Shown here: in pieces, positions 53,498-62,417 of the stretch
Layout of the letters: every line of letters begins with the position of its first letter
Position numbering within the stretch: the stretch's first letter is position 1
The notes under the pieces: generated by a model
Databases searched by the model: none
Seen by the model: only the letters and a program-made list of their open reading frames with translations
What the model was told of the DNA's origin: nothing
Program-made: the position numbers and the translations under genes
Source: Carboxylicivirga linearis
GTDB taxonomy: Bacteria > Bacteroidota > Bacteroidia > Bacteroidales > Marinilabiliaceae
DNA: 64,000 nt
Reading direction: 5' to 3'
NCBI RefSeq assembly: GCF_018271995.1
Contig: NZ_JAGUCO010000008.1
Coordinates: 1 to 64,000 of the forward strand

Positions 53498-54565
53498 CTA
53501 TTTTCTGATTTTTATAACCTGACTTTCAATCCCATCATATAGTCGTACAAAATACAAACCTGAATGTACATGGGATAAGGATAATCTATTCGTGAATGTT
53601 CCTTGATCAATCTTTCTACCAGACAAATTAAACAATTCAAAGAATAAACTACCACTGAAGGAATTTCTCACTAACAATTCATTTGTAAGAGAATTAAAGT
53701 AAGCCCAATCTGATACGTACTTTTCCTTAATAAACGTGATCTCACCCTCCCATCCAACCAACCTTGAATACAACCACCATGCAGCTCTCCCCTTATATTC
53801 ACAATTTAGTCCTTCGGAATGAGCACAGGAACCGGTAAGTAAATAACTATCAGGATTAGCATTACACCATTCAATTGCCCAGTTTCCATTCCTGCTCCCA
53901 TCATTATTGGTATCATATCTACATTCATCATCAGCTCTTCTATCAAGGAAATAATTCCCATCAGGATCATAACTTTCAATGTCGGCGAAATCGTATAGTA
54001 TCTTATTATTTTCCACACAGTACGAGCGAATAATCTCATTATTAACATTTAGAGTTCCGTCAACTCCAGATCCATCAAGATGACCTGTCATATAAATAAA
54101 CTGAACATTAGGATAATCATTCTCTAACTGAGTCATAGGAGTTAGATAATGATCCCATACCTCTTGTTCAGACAACGAGCTTAATTGCCCACACCACGAC
54201 CACATAATCACATTAAAACGACTGTTAGTTTCATCCTCAAGAAATACCGTTGTATTATTAACCCATTGCGGATAATACCCCACATCTCCCCCCAACGATT
54301 CATTTATTTCCAGCTTATCATTTATCAAACCTGATGAAAATGCAAAGTCATCACCCCAAGAGGACTCAATGGCATTCATACCTGTTATTAACTGACTACC
54401 ATGTGATGTATGTCCATACGCAATATGTAAATTATTTCTTACCTGATGTAAATAGTCCTGTGGTATTTGTTCTGGTTTGGTACAATTATGATCCACAATA
54501 ATTGCCTGAGAAAATACGTTTAAAGAAAGAAGAAAATAAAACTGAATTAGAAGTAGCTTTTTCAT
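53498..54565 (-). CDS. T9SS-exported protein of unknown function with His/Trp-rich conserved core
   Basis: 355 residues from ATG 54565; the longer frame to 54619 puts 18 residues in front of the signal peptide MKKLLLIQFYFLLSLNVFSQ. The core has HIAYGHTSHGSQLITGM, VIMWSWCGQLSSLS, VQFIYMTGHLDGSG, ILYDFADIESYDPDGNYFLD and CAHSEGLNCEYKGRAAWWLY. I have seen this pattern in uncharacterised secreted Bacteroidota proteins but know no function; GHTSHGSQ could be an SGNH-like nucleophile loop. The final ~70 residues are a type A sorting domain ending GLYFVRLYDGIESQVIKIRK. The flanking genes are also exported. Confidence 0.78.
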   Translation of the reverse strand: MKKLLLIQFYFLLSLNVFSQAIIVDHNCTKPEQIPQDYLHQVRNNLHIAYGHTSHGSQLITGMNAIESSWGDDFAFSSGLINDKLEINESLGGDVGYYPQWVNNTTVFLEDETNSRFNVIMWSWCGQLSSLSEQEVWDHYLTPMTQLENDYPNVQFIYMTGHLDGSGVDGTLNVNNEIIRSYCVENNKILYDFADIESYDPDGNYFLDRRADDECRYDTNNDGSRNGNWAIEWCNANPDSYLLTGSCAHSEGLNCEYKGRAAWWLYSRLVGWEGEITFIKEKYVSDWAYFNSLTNELLVRNSFSGSLFFELFNLSGRKIDQGTFTNRLSLSHVHSGLYFVRLYDGIESQVIKIRK

Positions 54566-54688
54566 AGTTCCAAGGATTAAAATTAAAGCTAATGTAGAAT
54601 ACAATACTTTTAATGTCAATTTATTATCATTCAGGAATCTTAACCTTTCATTAAATAATTGGGTATGATGATTGATAAAATAAGAGTC

Positions 54689-55669
54689 ATGAATAAATAT
54701 ACTTTATTTCTTATAAGTCTGATTTTGTTGTCATGCTCAAAAAATGAACAAAGCACACCTATACCTCCTCATTTTAATGATGGTTTAGAAGAAGGTATTA
54801 ATTATGGTATAGCGGCGAATTATCCCAACGATAAAGGTATTGAAGACAATGAATTTGTTCTTGAATACGATGGGTTTGAAAATGGACAGGTTAACATTTA
54901 TACGGAAGAGGACCGATATAAGAATAATGTTAATTTAACTGCCGAAGCTGCTTTTGAAAGTAATTTTGGAGCCCTCCACACTTGGAATCAGGGAGAATAT
55001 GGTCCTACCTGCAGATACCCCATACCTGAGGAAGCTCATGTTGAAGGCAGGAAAGCCTATTTCGTAAGAATGTATTTAAATTATGATCAAAGTTTTCATC
55101 CGGGTGAAGAAATGGAAGCCGTTGGAGTAAAAGGTTTTGGAATATACAATGAGAGTGGGCCTTCAGGCGCGAACACCCCTTGTGATGGAACCAACTGGTA
55201 TTGTGCTTCCTGTCAGTTTGTTGGTTGGGGCCCCTCCCAGAAACCGGAAGCTAATGATGGCTACCTCTGGTTTGGACATCTGTATAGTTACAATCCGGCT
55301 CCTAACAGTGCTAATGCAGATGTTGGTACAATAAAAATAAGCAATCCGGGAGCAGGCGATAAACCCTACCGTTTCTCAATCTATGCCGATCCGTATCAGT
55401 ATATTAAATTCGATCAATGGTATTGCTATGAAGTAGGCTTATATTTGAATACTCCGGGTAAAAATGATGGTGAAATACGGTTCTGGATTGACGGTATTCT
55501 TCAATCAAGGGCTACCCATATGCGCTTCAGAGATATTGAAGATTTATTGCCTGAGTACGTCCAGTTAAATCTCCACCGTACAACACCTAATTTTCCTCAA
55601 ACTATGAAACGATACGCTGATAATATAGTTATAGCTACTAGGTATATTGGCCCAATGATAAAGAATTAA
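54689..55669 (+). CDS. Lipoprotein resembling polysaccharide lyase family 14 (jelly roll)
   Basis: 326 residues from ATG 54689. Two earlier starts in the same frame (54659, 54665 region) precede a good lipoprotein signal (NKYTLFLISLILLSC) and are rejected. The C-terminal half resembles PL14-type jelly rolls: RFSIYADPYQYIKFDQWYCY, YLNTPGKNDGEIRFWIDG, then YVQLNLHRTTPNFPQTMKRY and ADNIVIATRYIGP. PL14 members cleave alginate or glucuronan. A Cys-rich central segment (PCDGTNWYCASCQF) is unusual. It may trim surface polysaccharide made by the adjacent loci. Family call is from pattern memory, not a search. Confidence 0.6.
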   Translation: MNKYTLFLISLILLSCSKNEQSTPIPPHFNDGLEEGINYGIAANYPNDKGIEDNEFVLEYDGFENGQVNIYTEEDRYKNNVNLTAEAAFESNFGALHTWNQGEYGPTCRYPIPEEAHVEGRKAYFVRMYLNYDQSFHPGEEMEAVGVKGFGIYNESGPSGANTPCDGTNWYCASCQFVGWGPSQKPEANDGYLWFGHLYSYNPAPNSANADVGTIKISNPGAGDKPYRFSIYADPYQYIKFDQWYCYEVGLYLNTPGKNDGEIRFWIDGILQSRATHMRFRDIEDLLPEYVQLNLHRTTPNFPQTMKRYADNIVIATRYIGPMIKN

Positions 55670-55716
55670 GGACTATTGATTATGGATTAAGGGTTATTGA
55701 TGAAAGAATAACAGAG

Positions 55717-56808
55717 CTACAATAATGCCTGATAAACATCGCTATATAACTTAGCAATGTTACTCCATTGAAAATTAAACATCAGCTTATGATATGCATT
55801 ATCAGCTTTTTCATTCGAAGGAAGAGAATCTGTTAAAAACGTTTCAATTTTTATGGCTAAATCCTGATAGTCTCCAACCTTAAAATAAGTTACCTCGTCA
55901 TTTGTAAAGACAGCTTTATTTTCTTCAATATCACTGCATATCAAAGGAGTTTTCACTAATGCAACTTCCAACAGCATCATTGACATGGCTTCATAGAAGG
56001 AAGGAAAAACAAAAAGTTTTGCGTTCTTAACATAGCCCAACAATTCAGATTTATTTCGTAACATTCCCAAAAAGGTAATATTCAAATCCTTTTGATAAGC
56101 TTCTAACTGCTTTCTGTAATCATCTAGCTGATGATGGTCTCCGGCAATCAAAACTTTTCCTTTGTATTCAATGAATTTTAATGCTTCCAAAAAAATATGA
56201 CACCCTTTATGCGGAATGATTCTTCCGGCTGCAAACATTATATAATCATCATCTGTTTTTATATCATCAATCTTTTGTTTTGGGTCAATTCCATTATTGA
56301 TAGTTATAAACTGTTTTCCGAATTTACTTGCAGCAACCTGCCTCTCTGTTTCTGCCACAAAAGTTGACACATTTGCACATTTAAGCATCAAAAGTTCTGT
56401 ACATTTAAAAAAATACTTCATTACTCTGCCCCACTTACTCATATTGTAGGTTCTTCCGTGATGTGTTGAAACAACCTTATATCGTAACCGAAGTATAGGA
56501 ACAATAAAACCCGTATCGATCTGGTGTGTATGTATCAAATCGTAATTACAAAAGAGCAAAGCATGCAAGGCCCCCATTAAATTGTAATAAAACACATTTA
56601 GTTTATGTGGCAGAAATTTTCTAAAAATAAACATCCGAACATTGGTATATGGATTTTTATCAGAACAATGCGAAGATGTTGCATAAACAGTAAATCGAAA
56701 ATCGCTATTTAGTTGCTGTACCAGGTTTTCGCCAACAGAGGATGTACCTCCAATAGCAGGAAATCCTTTTAAACCTAAAACAGCAATATGTGGTAGATCT
56801 TTACTCAT
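55717..56808 (-). CDS. Glycosyltransferase family 4
   Basis: 363 residues. LPHIAVLGLKGFPAIGGTSS is the start of a large group of EPS GT4 enzymes. YIMFAAGRIIPHKGCHIFLE, KVLIAGDHHQLDDYR, and LFVFPSFYEAMSMMLLEVAL with LICSDIEENKAVF complete the donor domain. It is the last gene of the second polysaccharide operon; its start overlaps the end of the flippase gene by eight bases. No obvious terminator separates its stop from the convergent gene at 54689-55669. Confidence 0.9.
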   Translation of the reverse strand: MSKDLPHIAVLGLKGFPAIGGTSSVGENLVQQLNSDFRFTVYATSSHCSDKNPYTNVRMFIFRKFLPHKLNVFYYNLMGALHALLFCNYDLIHTHQIDTGFIVPILRLRYKVVSTHHGRTYNMSKWGRVMKYFFKCTELLMLKCANVSTFVAETERQVAASKFGKQFITINNGIDPKQKIDDIKTDDDYIMFAAGRIIPHKGCHIFLEALKFIEYKGKVLIAGDHHQLDDYRKQLEAYQKDLNITFLGMLRNKSELLGYVKNAKLFVFPSFYEAMSMMLLEVALVKTPLICSDIEENKAVFTNDEVTYFKVGDYQDLAIKIETFLTDSLPSNEKADNAYHKLMFNFQWSNIAKLYSDVYQALL

Positions 56809-58360
56809 GCACTTTTCTTATCGCTAATTTATTTAATAACCGCCAAAACTTGTCATATAATATCGCCATTTTAGGATTTGATTGAATAATTGATTCGAGA
56901 TACGCCAGCTCCTTTGCCCTCAAGGCATGACAATTTATAATAAACAACAGATAAATAATAGAAAAAAGTATTGATCCAGTTACTAACAGACTCCACCTGG
57001 ATAATATTAAATGCAAGGGATAAATAAATACAATTAAGGTTAATATCAGGAATAAGTTAGAGATAAAAACCCGTCGGTCGTAATGAATTTTAACATACGA
57101 TCTGAACAAGAAGAACATCAAAATATTCTTAATCAATTCGCCGAATATGGTTGCGATTGCAACACCAGATATACCATAACTCTTCATCATATAAATACCG
57201 GCAAACAAGCTAAAAACAACAACCAATCGAGAAAACAGTAAAATATGCATCTTCTCTTTAAGGTGAATAAAAATACTCAAGGGATAAAACAAACCATTTG
57301 TAATAAATCCACCTAAAATAATAACTGTTGGCCAATAAGCATCTAAATATTTTGCGCCAAACAATAGCAATATCACTTCTTCACCAAAACAAAGAAAATA
57401 AGCGAATGGTAAAATAAATACAGGTAACAGAACCTTTATACTAAAATTATAAAAGCTATTTAATTGATGATGATCAGTAGTTGAGTTAAACCGATCGAAC
57501 ACAAGAGGTTTTAATACAGATTCGAACTCTTTAAGCGGCAAAACCTTATAAAACAACTCATAAATTTTAACCGCAAAACCATATAATCCAATAAAATAAG
57601 GACTTGAAAAAGCTGCTACAATATAATAATCACTGGTTCTGCCAATCAACCCTGCTCCTAATTCGGTAAATAATGAATACAACCAAAAGCGTTGCATGCG
57701 ATGCTTATCCCTTGAAGTAACCAACTCTTTACCATTATCTTCTTTTTTAACTCCATTAAGAAAAACAAAAAGTGCGGGTAGAGAATAAATCAGTGAAACG
57801 CATCCTTCAATCAGTAAGAGTAAATTTACATTTAGTCTTTCCAATAAAATAATGTATGCTAAAGCCCTGCACAAAGCTAAAACCATATTAAGAATAGCAA
57901 TTCTTCGGTGCAACAACAAAGCCGACAACAGAACCTCCAGCAAAATTTTGATTGAATAGGAAAAAACAAAAAAGAGAAACGCTTTAAAATGAGCATCTAA
58001 TGTATCAATATTAAAAAGCTGAGATAAAGAATCTTTAAAAGCAACTCCTAAACCAGTTAATACAATTACCATTACCAGGGCAATAACTACATACATCATC
58101 ACTAACTTCAATAAAGATGACGGCGCTACTTTATTCCTTAACTCAGGTACAAACCGAGTTAAAACATGTTTTAAAGGACTGGTTATTAACAATTGATAGG
58201 CAGTAAATAAACCAAACAAAAAAACATAGGTGCCATATACATCAACGTCTAATTGGCGTAAGACCAAAACAGAGGCAATCAGGCTTATTAGTTGCATAAC
58301 TATCTTTGCCAGATACACCCACAGTGTATTTTCAACCAGTATTTGTTTTCTGTTTATCAT
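56801..58360 (-). CDS. wzx: Polysaccharide flippase (Wzx, MOP superfamily)
   Basis: 519 residues with twelve to fourteen membrane segments. LWVYLAKIVMQLISLIASVL, YGTYVFLFGLFTAYQLLITS, SDYYIVAAFSSPYFIGLYGF and VIILGGFITNGLFYPLSIFI follow the polysaccharide-biosynthesis (PST) exporter pattern. It should move lipid-linked repeat units across the inner membrane. Its start overlaps the deacetylase stop by one base. The operon also has a Wzy-like polymerase, so the pair gives a Wzx/Wzy-type pathway separate from the Wzm/Wzt exporter at 33502-36818. Confidence 0.92.
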   Translation of the reverse strand: MINRKQILVENTLWVYLAKIVMQLISLIASVLVLRQLDVDVYGTYVFLFGLFTAYQLLITSPLKHVLTRFVPELRNKVAPSSLLKLVMMYVVIALVMVIVLTGLGVAFKDSLSQLFNIDTLDAHFKAFLFFVFSYSIKILLEVLLSALLLHRRIAILNMVLALCRALAYIILLERLNVNLLLLIEGCVSLIYSLPALFVFLNGVKKEDNGKELVTSRDKHRMQRFWLYSLFTELGAGLIGRTSDYYIVAAFSSPYFIGLYGFAVKIYELFYKVLPLKEFESVLKPLVFDRFNSTTDHHQLNSFYNFSIKVLLPVFILPFAYFLCFGEEVILLLFGAKYLDAYWPTVIILGGFITNGLFYPLSIFIHLKEKMHILLFSRLVVVFSLFAGIYMMKSYGISGVAIATIFGELIKNILMFFLFRSYVKIHYDRRVFISNLFLILTLIVFIYPLHLILSRWSLLVTGSILFSIIYLLFIINCHALRAKELAYLESIIQSNPKMAILYDKFWRLLNKLAIRKVHE

Positions 58361-59376
58361 TAATCGTTAGCTCTTTTAAATATTGATTTCCCAACAAGTT
58401 TTTTGATGATATACCGGCAATATTCATACTTTAAAACCTGAGATGCTGATTTTCCAGTCGATTCCACCTCAATCCTATGAAAATGTGTTGTATATTCATC
58501 GGATAGCAATCCTTGAACTCCTAAAGTCAGATCTACCTCCTCTTTAATGGATTCAAAAACCTCACGACTAATAATGTTATCGTTGGATGGAAAAGCAAAA
58601 TAACGATATGGTAGTTGAAATTGCTTTATAACCCATTCAATACTATCCTTTATCTGCTTTACTTGCTCCGATAAAGTTAATTCTTTAAATGGAGGATGAT
58701 CCATACTATGGGCACCAATAAGAAAACCATCCTTAAGCATTATTTCTAGTTCAGCTTTAGTCATGTAAACCGGATTATTCTCATTGATCAGGTTATTCTG
58801 TAGACGGAGTATTAATATTAACACATCTAAAATATATCTATCTTCATAGCTTATTTGTTCTAACAAGCTAATTAACTGCTTGATAGAAATTTCCTTTTTA
58901 CTCAACCAGCCCTGCAATTCTGTATTTGCAATTTCATCAATCGAGTTTATGGATTTCAGAATCAGATTTCGTTTACGCAAAAAATGAATATCCTTATTAT
59001 CCGCAAAGTCAGGATTGATAAAGATAGCCGCCGGAATACCAACCATATTAAAAACCGGATACATCAAATCATACACAGATTTCAGACCATCATCAATTGT
59101 AAAAGCAAGCGAATTTTGAGCTAACTTATTTTTATGATGTAAATCAGCTATTGAAACAATTGAGAAGTGCTTCTTAAAAAATCTAAGATCATCCTCTAAT
59201 TGTTTTACAGATCTATAGGTATTTCGATTAATTATTGGATCCGGATCCCACCCTTTAATGCTATGATAATTGATAATTACCGGATTTTTGGATGCCAATC
59301 TTTGAAGAAGAGAAAAAGGCAAAATTCCCGAAATTGAAATGAGAACTGACTTTATTTTTCTTTTAAACCTCTTCAT
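58360..59376 (-). CDS. NodB-type polysaccharide deacetylase
   Basis: 338 residues. PVIINYHSIKGWDPDP and AFTIDDGLKSVYDLMYPVFN carry the canonical DD pair (Asp95, Asp96), and LIGAHSMDHPPF has the HxxxH metal site. NPVIINYHS is a hallmark of the cytoplasmic/membrane-associated capsule deacetylases of the CE4 type. A hydrophobic, basic N-terminus (MKRFKRKIKSVLISISGILP) may tether it to the membrane. It overlaps the GT2 gene upstream by 14 bases and the flippase gene by one. It probably removes N-acetyl groups from a sugar of the repeat unit. Confidence 0.88.
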   Translation of the reverse strand: MKRFKRKIKSVLISISGILPFSLLQRLASKNPVIINYHSIKGWDPDPIINRNTYRSVKQLEDDLRFFKKHFSIVSIADLHHKNKLAQNSLAFTIDDGLKSVYDLMYPVFNMVGIPAAIFINPDFADNKDIHFLRKRNLILKSINSIDEIANTELQGWLSKKEISIKQLISLLEQISYEDRYILDVLILILRLQNNLINENNPVYMTKAELEIMLKDGFLIGAHSMDHPPFKELTLSEQVKQIKDSIEWVIKQFQLPYRYFAFPSNDNIISREVFESIKEEVDLTLGVQGLLSDEYTTHFHRIEVESTGKSASQVLKYEYCRYIIKKLVGKSIFKRAND

Positions 59377-60331
59377 ACTCTATATTTTTTTTATCTGAAG
59401 GATAAAAGAAAAGGAATGCTCCAACATTCAGAAAATCTCTCAAAATATGTATCGCAACGCGCTGCAAGAAATCTACTTTTAATTGCTCCTTGTTTTTATA
59501 CATTACAGCTGCAATTGTTATAATCAGATAGGATAATATTATCCAATAATTGTGAATCAACAACGAAGTTGTTATTGAGAGAACAAGAACTAATAAGGTT
59601 GGATCACTTGTTAACATACGCTTCAAAACATATTTATTTAATATGTTTGAACGATACAGAACAGATCGAGGATAAACAGCAGCGCCCGTCTTGAACGAAT
59701 GCCATAATCTTTTTACATCTTGATAATTAATGGTATGATGTAATGCCATCACTTCCTTTTTTCTCAATAACAAATACCCCCTTTTAGCTAGTCGATACCC
59801 TAAATCCAGATCCTGTCCCTTTGTAAAACGATTTCGCATACCTCCAACCTCATTCCATATTTTTCGCCTGATGGCAAACAAACCACCTGTTGTTGGTTGA
59901 TACATATCCTGCGGGCTATATATCCTTTTATAATAATCCTGATAAAGAAACTCACCTTCAGCCGAATAATAATTATTTATGAAATTACCAGAGACAAAAT
60001 CAAATTTTAAATCACCACACTCATCTAGAATTATTGGAAGAAATGAGCTTTTCAAGTCCATATCTCCATCTAGAAAAACTAAATTCTCAGCATTGGATTC
60101 TTTAACACCAATGTTACGCGCAATGGCCGAATTATAGATTCCGGTAATTCTGAACACTTTACATTTTAAGATTGACTTTGCCAGTTCAACACTATTGTCA
60201 GAAGATTGCGAATCGACATATATTATTTCTGCATCCAGACTCATTTGATTGATTGCATTTTCAATACTTTTCAAACAATCCAACAGTCGTTTGCCTTCAT
60301 TTCTTCCTATAACAATGAACGATACCTTCAT
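59363..60331 (-). CDS. Glycosyltransferase family 2 with C-terminal membrane helices
   Basis: 322 residues. KVSFIVIGRNEGKRLLDCLK, IIYVDSQSSDNSVELAKSIL, and ENLVFLDGDMDLKSSFLPII (DxD) are GT2 motifs; GQDLDLGYRLAKRGYLLLRK is the acceptor part. Two or three C-terminal hydrophobic segments (LLVLVLSITTSLLI, IILSYLIITIAAVMY) anchor it to the membrane. It starts in the last codons of the GT2 gene upstream (four-base overlap) and overlaps the deacetylase start by 14 bases. Confidence 0.9.
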   Translation of the reverse strand: MKVSFIVIGRNEGKRLLDCLKSIENAINQMSLDAEIIYVDSQSSDNSVELAKSILKCKVFRITGIYNSAIARNIGVKESNAENLVFLDGDMDLKSSFLPIILDECGDLKFDFVSGNFINNYYSAEGEFLYQDYYKRIYSPQDMYQPTTGGLFAIRRKIWNEVGGMRNRFTKGQDLDLGYRLAKRGYLLLRKKEVMALHHTINYQDVKRLWHSFKTGAAVYPRSVLYRSNILNKYVLKRMLTSDPTLLVLVLSITTSLLIHNYWIILSYLIITIAAVMYKNKEQLKVDFLQRVAIHILRDFLNVGAFLFFYPSDKKNIEYEEV

Positions 60332-61203
60332 CGAATACCCTCCATTTGTTTTCGTTTCTTAAAAAATGAATAGCCTAGCTTTATAAATTGAAATGGCAAT
60401 CCGCTTATTATCATCCATCCGGCATGTTTATAATAATAATTCAACCACATTCGCCAGCTGGTAGCTGAATATCGATTAGTAAATGATTGTAAAAACTTCT
60501 TCCAGGATTGCCTGATGAACGTTCGTCCTTGACCTGTTGATTCAAGTATTGATTGTATTTTAATATCCCAGGAAATCATCACCGAAATACCTTTTTTCCG
60601 GGCTCGTAATGTGAAATCATAATCAGCTGCATACTGAGGAAAGCGGACCTCATCAAAAAACCCAACCGATTTAAAAACATTTGCAGGGATTAATGTCCCT
60701 CTCCCATTTAAACAATAAGTTAGATGCAACCCATTCAAATCTGATTGATAACTGCTAAAAGGTTGATGGTATTTTTCTTCTTTGGCTTTCCACCACTTAA
60801 TAGCTTTTATACCTGAAAAAAAAATGTATTCCTTCTCTTTAAGAACAGTATTTAAACATCCTAAAATTGCATCGGGTTGATGACTATGAAGCTGCACCAG
60901 ATTATCGATTAAAGAGCTATTAAAAAGTACATCATTATTTAGTGTAATAAGAATATCAGCCTTATTATTCAATGCATATTTAAACCCCTCATTCATTGAT
61001 CGTGCCCACCACCAATTGCCATCTCCTTTTATGATGTGGATTTGTGGATATAAATCTTTTACAATCTCCTCTGTTCCATCAGACGAGCCATCATCCACTA
61101 ATACGATTTCAAGATTTTTAAAGGTCTGTTCTGATAAAAGCTTAAGACATTTTAATGTCTGCTCTTTACGATTATGTACGGCTATTATTACAAAAACCCT
61201 CAT
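60328..61203 (-). CDS. Glycosyltransferase family 2 (WbbL/rhamnosyltransferase-like)
   Basis: 291 residues. RVFVIIAVHNRKEQTLKCLK, IVLVDDGSSDGTEEIVKDLY, GDGNWWWARSMNEGFKYA and ILITLNNDVLFNSSLIDNLV follow the pattern of rhamnosyltransferase-type GT2 enzymes, including the tryptophan-rich GNWWWA segment. The C-terminal part keeps DEVRFPQYAADYDFTLRARK. It overlaps the Wzy-like gene by four bases. Rhamnose or a related deoxysugar is a plausible donor, but this is a guess from family resemblance. Confidence 0.88.
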   Translation of the reverse strand: MRVFVIIAVHNRKEQTLKCLKLLSEQTFKNLEIVLVDDGSSDGTEEIVKDLYPQIHIIKGDGNWWWARSMNEGFKYALNNKADILITLNNDVLFNSSLIDNLVQLHSHQPDAILGCLNTVLKEKEYIFFSGIKAIKWWKAKEEKYHQPFSSYQSDLNGLHLTYCLNGRGTLIPANVFKSVGFFDEVRFPQYAADYDFTLRARKKGISVMISWDIKIQSILESTGQGRTFIRQSWKKFLQSFTNRYSATSWRMWLNYYYKHAGWMIISGLPFQFIKLGYSFFKKRKQMEGIR

Positions 61204-62417
61204 ACTTCAGCCTCCTCTTCCTTAATTTCGGGTTCATATAAAACCGGAAGCATGGTTAAAGCAAGAAAGAAGACCTTGGTAAAATACACTTCTGAGAAGC
61301 CAATCAGCCAGATACCTCCAAGTGCAAAAATGGCAAAAGTGGAATTAAATTCTCTTTGTAAACTGTAATCTCGCCAACCTTTCCACATCAACAAAAAATA
61401 CAGAATAAAAGTTACCAATCCGTACATAGCCAAAAGGTTTGTTACACCATTATTGCGATGTATCTTTCTTTTATTTTGTTCTTCATCAAATCGTGTCTTA
61501 TCTGATCGCCCCAAACCTACCCAGGGACTCGTTGCAAAATCAATTAAATCGGTTTGTGCACTCTTAAAGCGGGTATTATAAGTCTGGTCTGTAAATGATA
61601 GTTTTCTAACGATTTTATTACCAATAAAGTCAACCGAAACAAATAAGTAAATAACTCCCACTACTAATACGGGCACAAGAACAATACGTCGTTTTATATT
61701 CTGATGAATCAGATAATAAGATATAATTACATAAAATAATGCTATCAATCCGGTTGTTGAAAAAGTACTTACCAAGCCCAAAATCAAGACTATATTACCC
61801 TTGTTCCATAAGTACCTTTTTCGGATGATATTTAATAGTAGAGCTACAATTAGGAATCCTGAAAACGCACCGGGTTCCCAGAATGGTCCGGAGTTTCGCT
61901 TAAGGAATAAAAGTCCTTCTCCCTTTGTATTGATAGTATATAAAAGTACATTATCAAAATATTTGTAGTTTGATTCCTTTAAAAAGGGATGCTCGAAATA
62001 AGGCGCTAAACTGTGCCGGAGAAAATATTCAAATGATGAATTATATGATGGTAAGTAAAACAACCAGCTAATAATGGTTGACACTACTAAAACATGAACG
62101 TAATAATCCACAAATCTCTTATCTACAGACTTTAGAACAAGATACGCAAATACAATTCGCACATGTAAACCAATAAAGGTTGTTATGGGTAAATAGTAAA
62201 ATTTTAATACTTGTCCGGCCTGAATGAGAAAGACAAAAGCTATATAATAAATAATGAGTTTATCCACTTTTCGCTTACGATAAACAAAGACCAGTAAAGG
62301 AAAAAGTAAAAACACAATCATCACCTCTATTCGTGCACGATAGAAGAATGGAATGCCCGAAAAAGCAACCAGAAAATACACCAGTAGGTAGTCTATTATC
62401 TTCGTTTTATTAATCAT
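61200..62417 (-). CDS. wzy: O-antigen polymerase/ligase-like membrane protein (Wzy type)
   Basis: 405 residues with about eleven membrane segments. FLKRNSGPFWEPGAFSGFLI is a phrase typical of Wzy_C/O-antigen ligase-like proteins, preceded by a large periplasmic loop with SFEYFLRHSLAPYFEHPFLK, and a cytoplasmic-end segment WVGLGRSDKTRFDEEQNKRK. In an operon with a Wzx flippase a polymerase role is the natural reading. Its stop overlaps the downstream GT2 and its start overlaps the upstream GT4 by eight bases. Confidence 0.85.
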   Translation of the reverse strand: MINKTKIIDYLLVYFLVAFSGIPFFYRARIEVMIVFLLFPLLVFVYRKRKVDKLIIYYIAFVFLIQAGQVLKFYYLPITTFIGLHVRIVFAYLVLKSVDKRFVDYYVHVLVVSTIISWLFYLPSYNSSFEYFLRHSLAPYFEHPFLKESNYKYFDNVLLYTINTKGEGLLFLKRNSGPFWEPGAFSGFLIVALLLNIIRKRYLWNKGNIVLILGLVSTFSTTGLIALFYVIISYYLIHQNIKRRIVLVPVLVVGVIYLFVSVDFIGNKIVRKLSFTDQTYNTRFKSAQTDLIDFATSPWVGLGRSDKTRFDEEQNKRKIHRNNGVTNLLAMYGLVTFILYFLLMWKGWRDYSLQREFNSTFAIFALGGIWLIGFSEVYFTKVFFLALTMLPVLYEPEIKEEEAEV

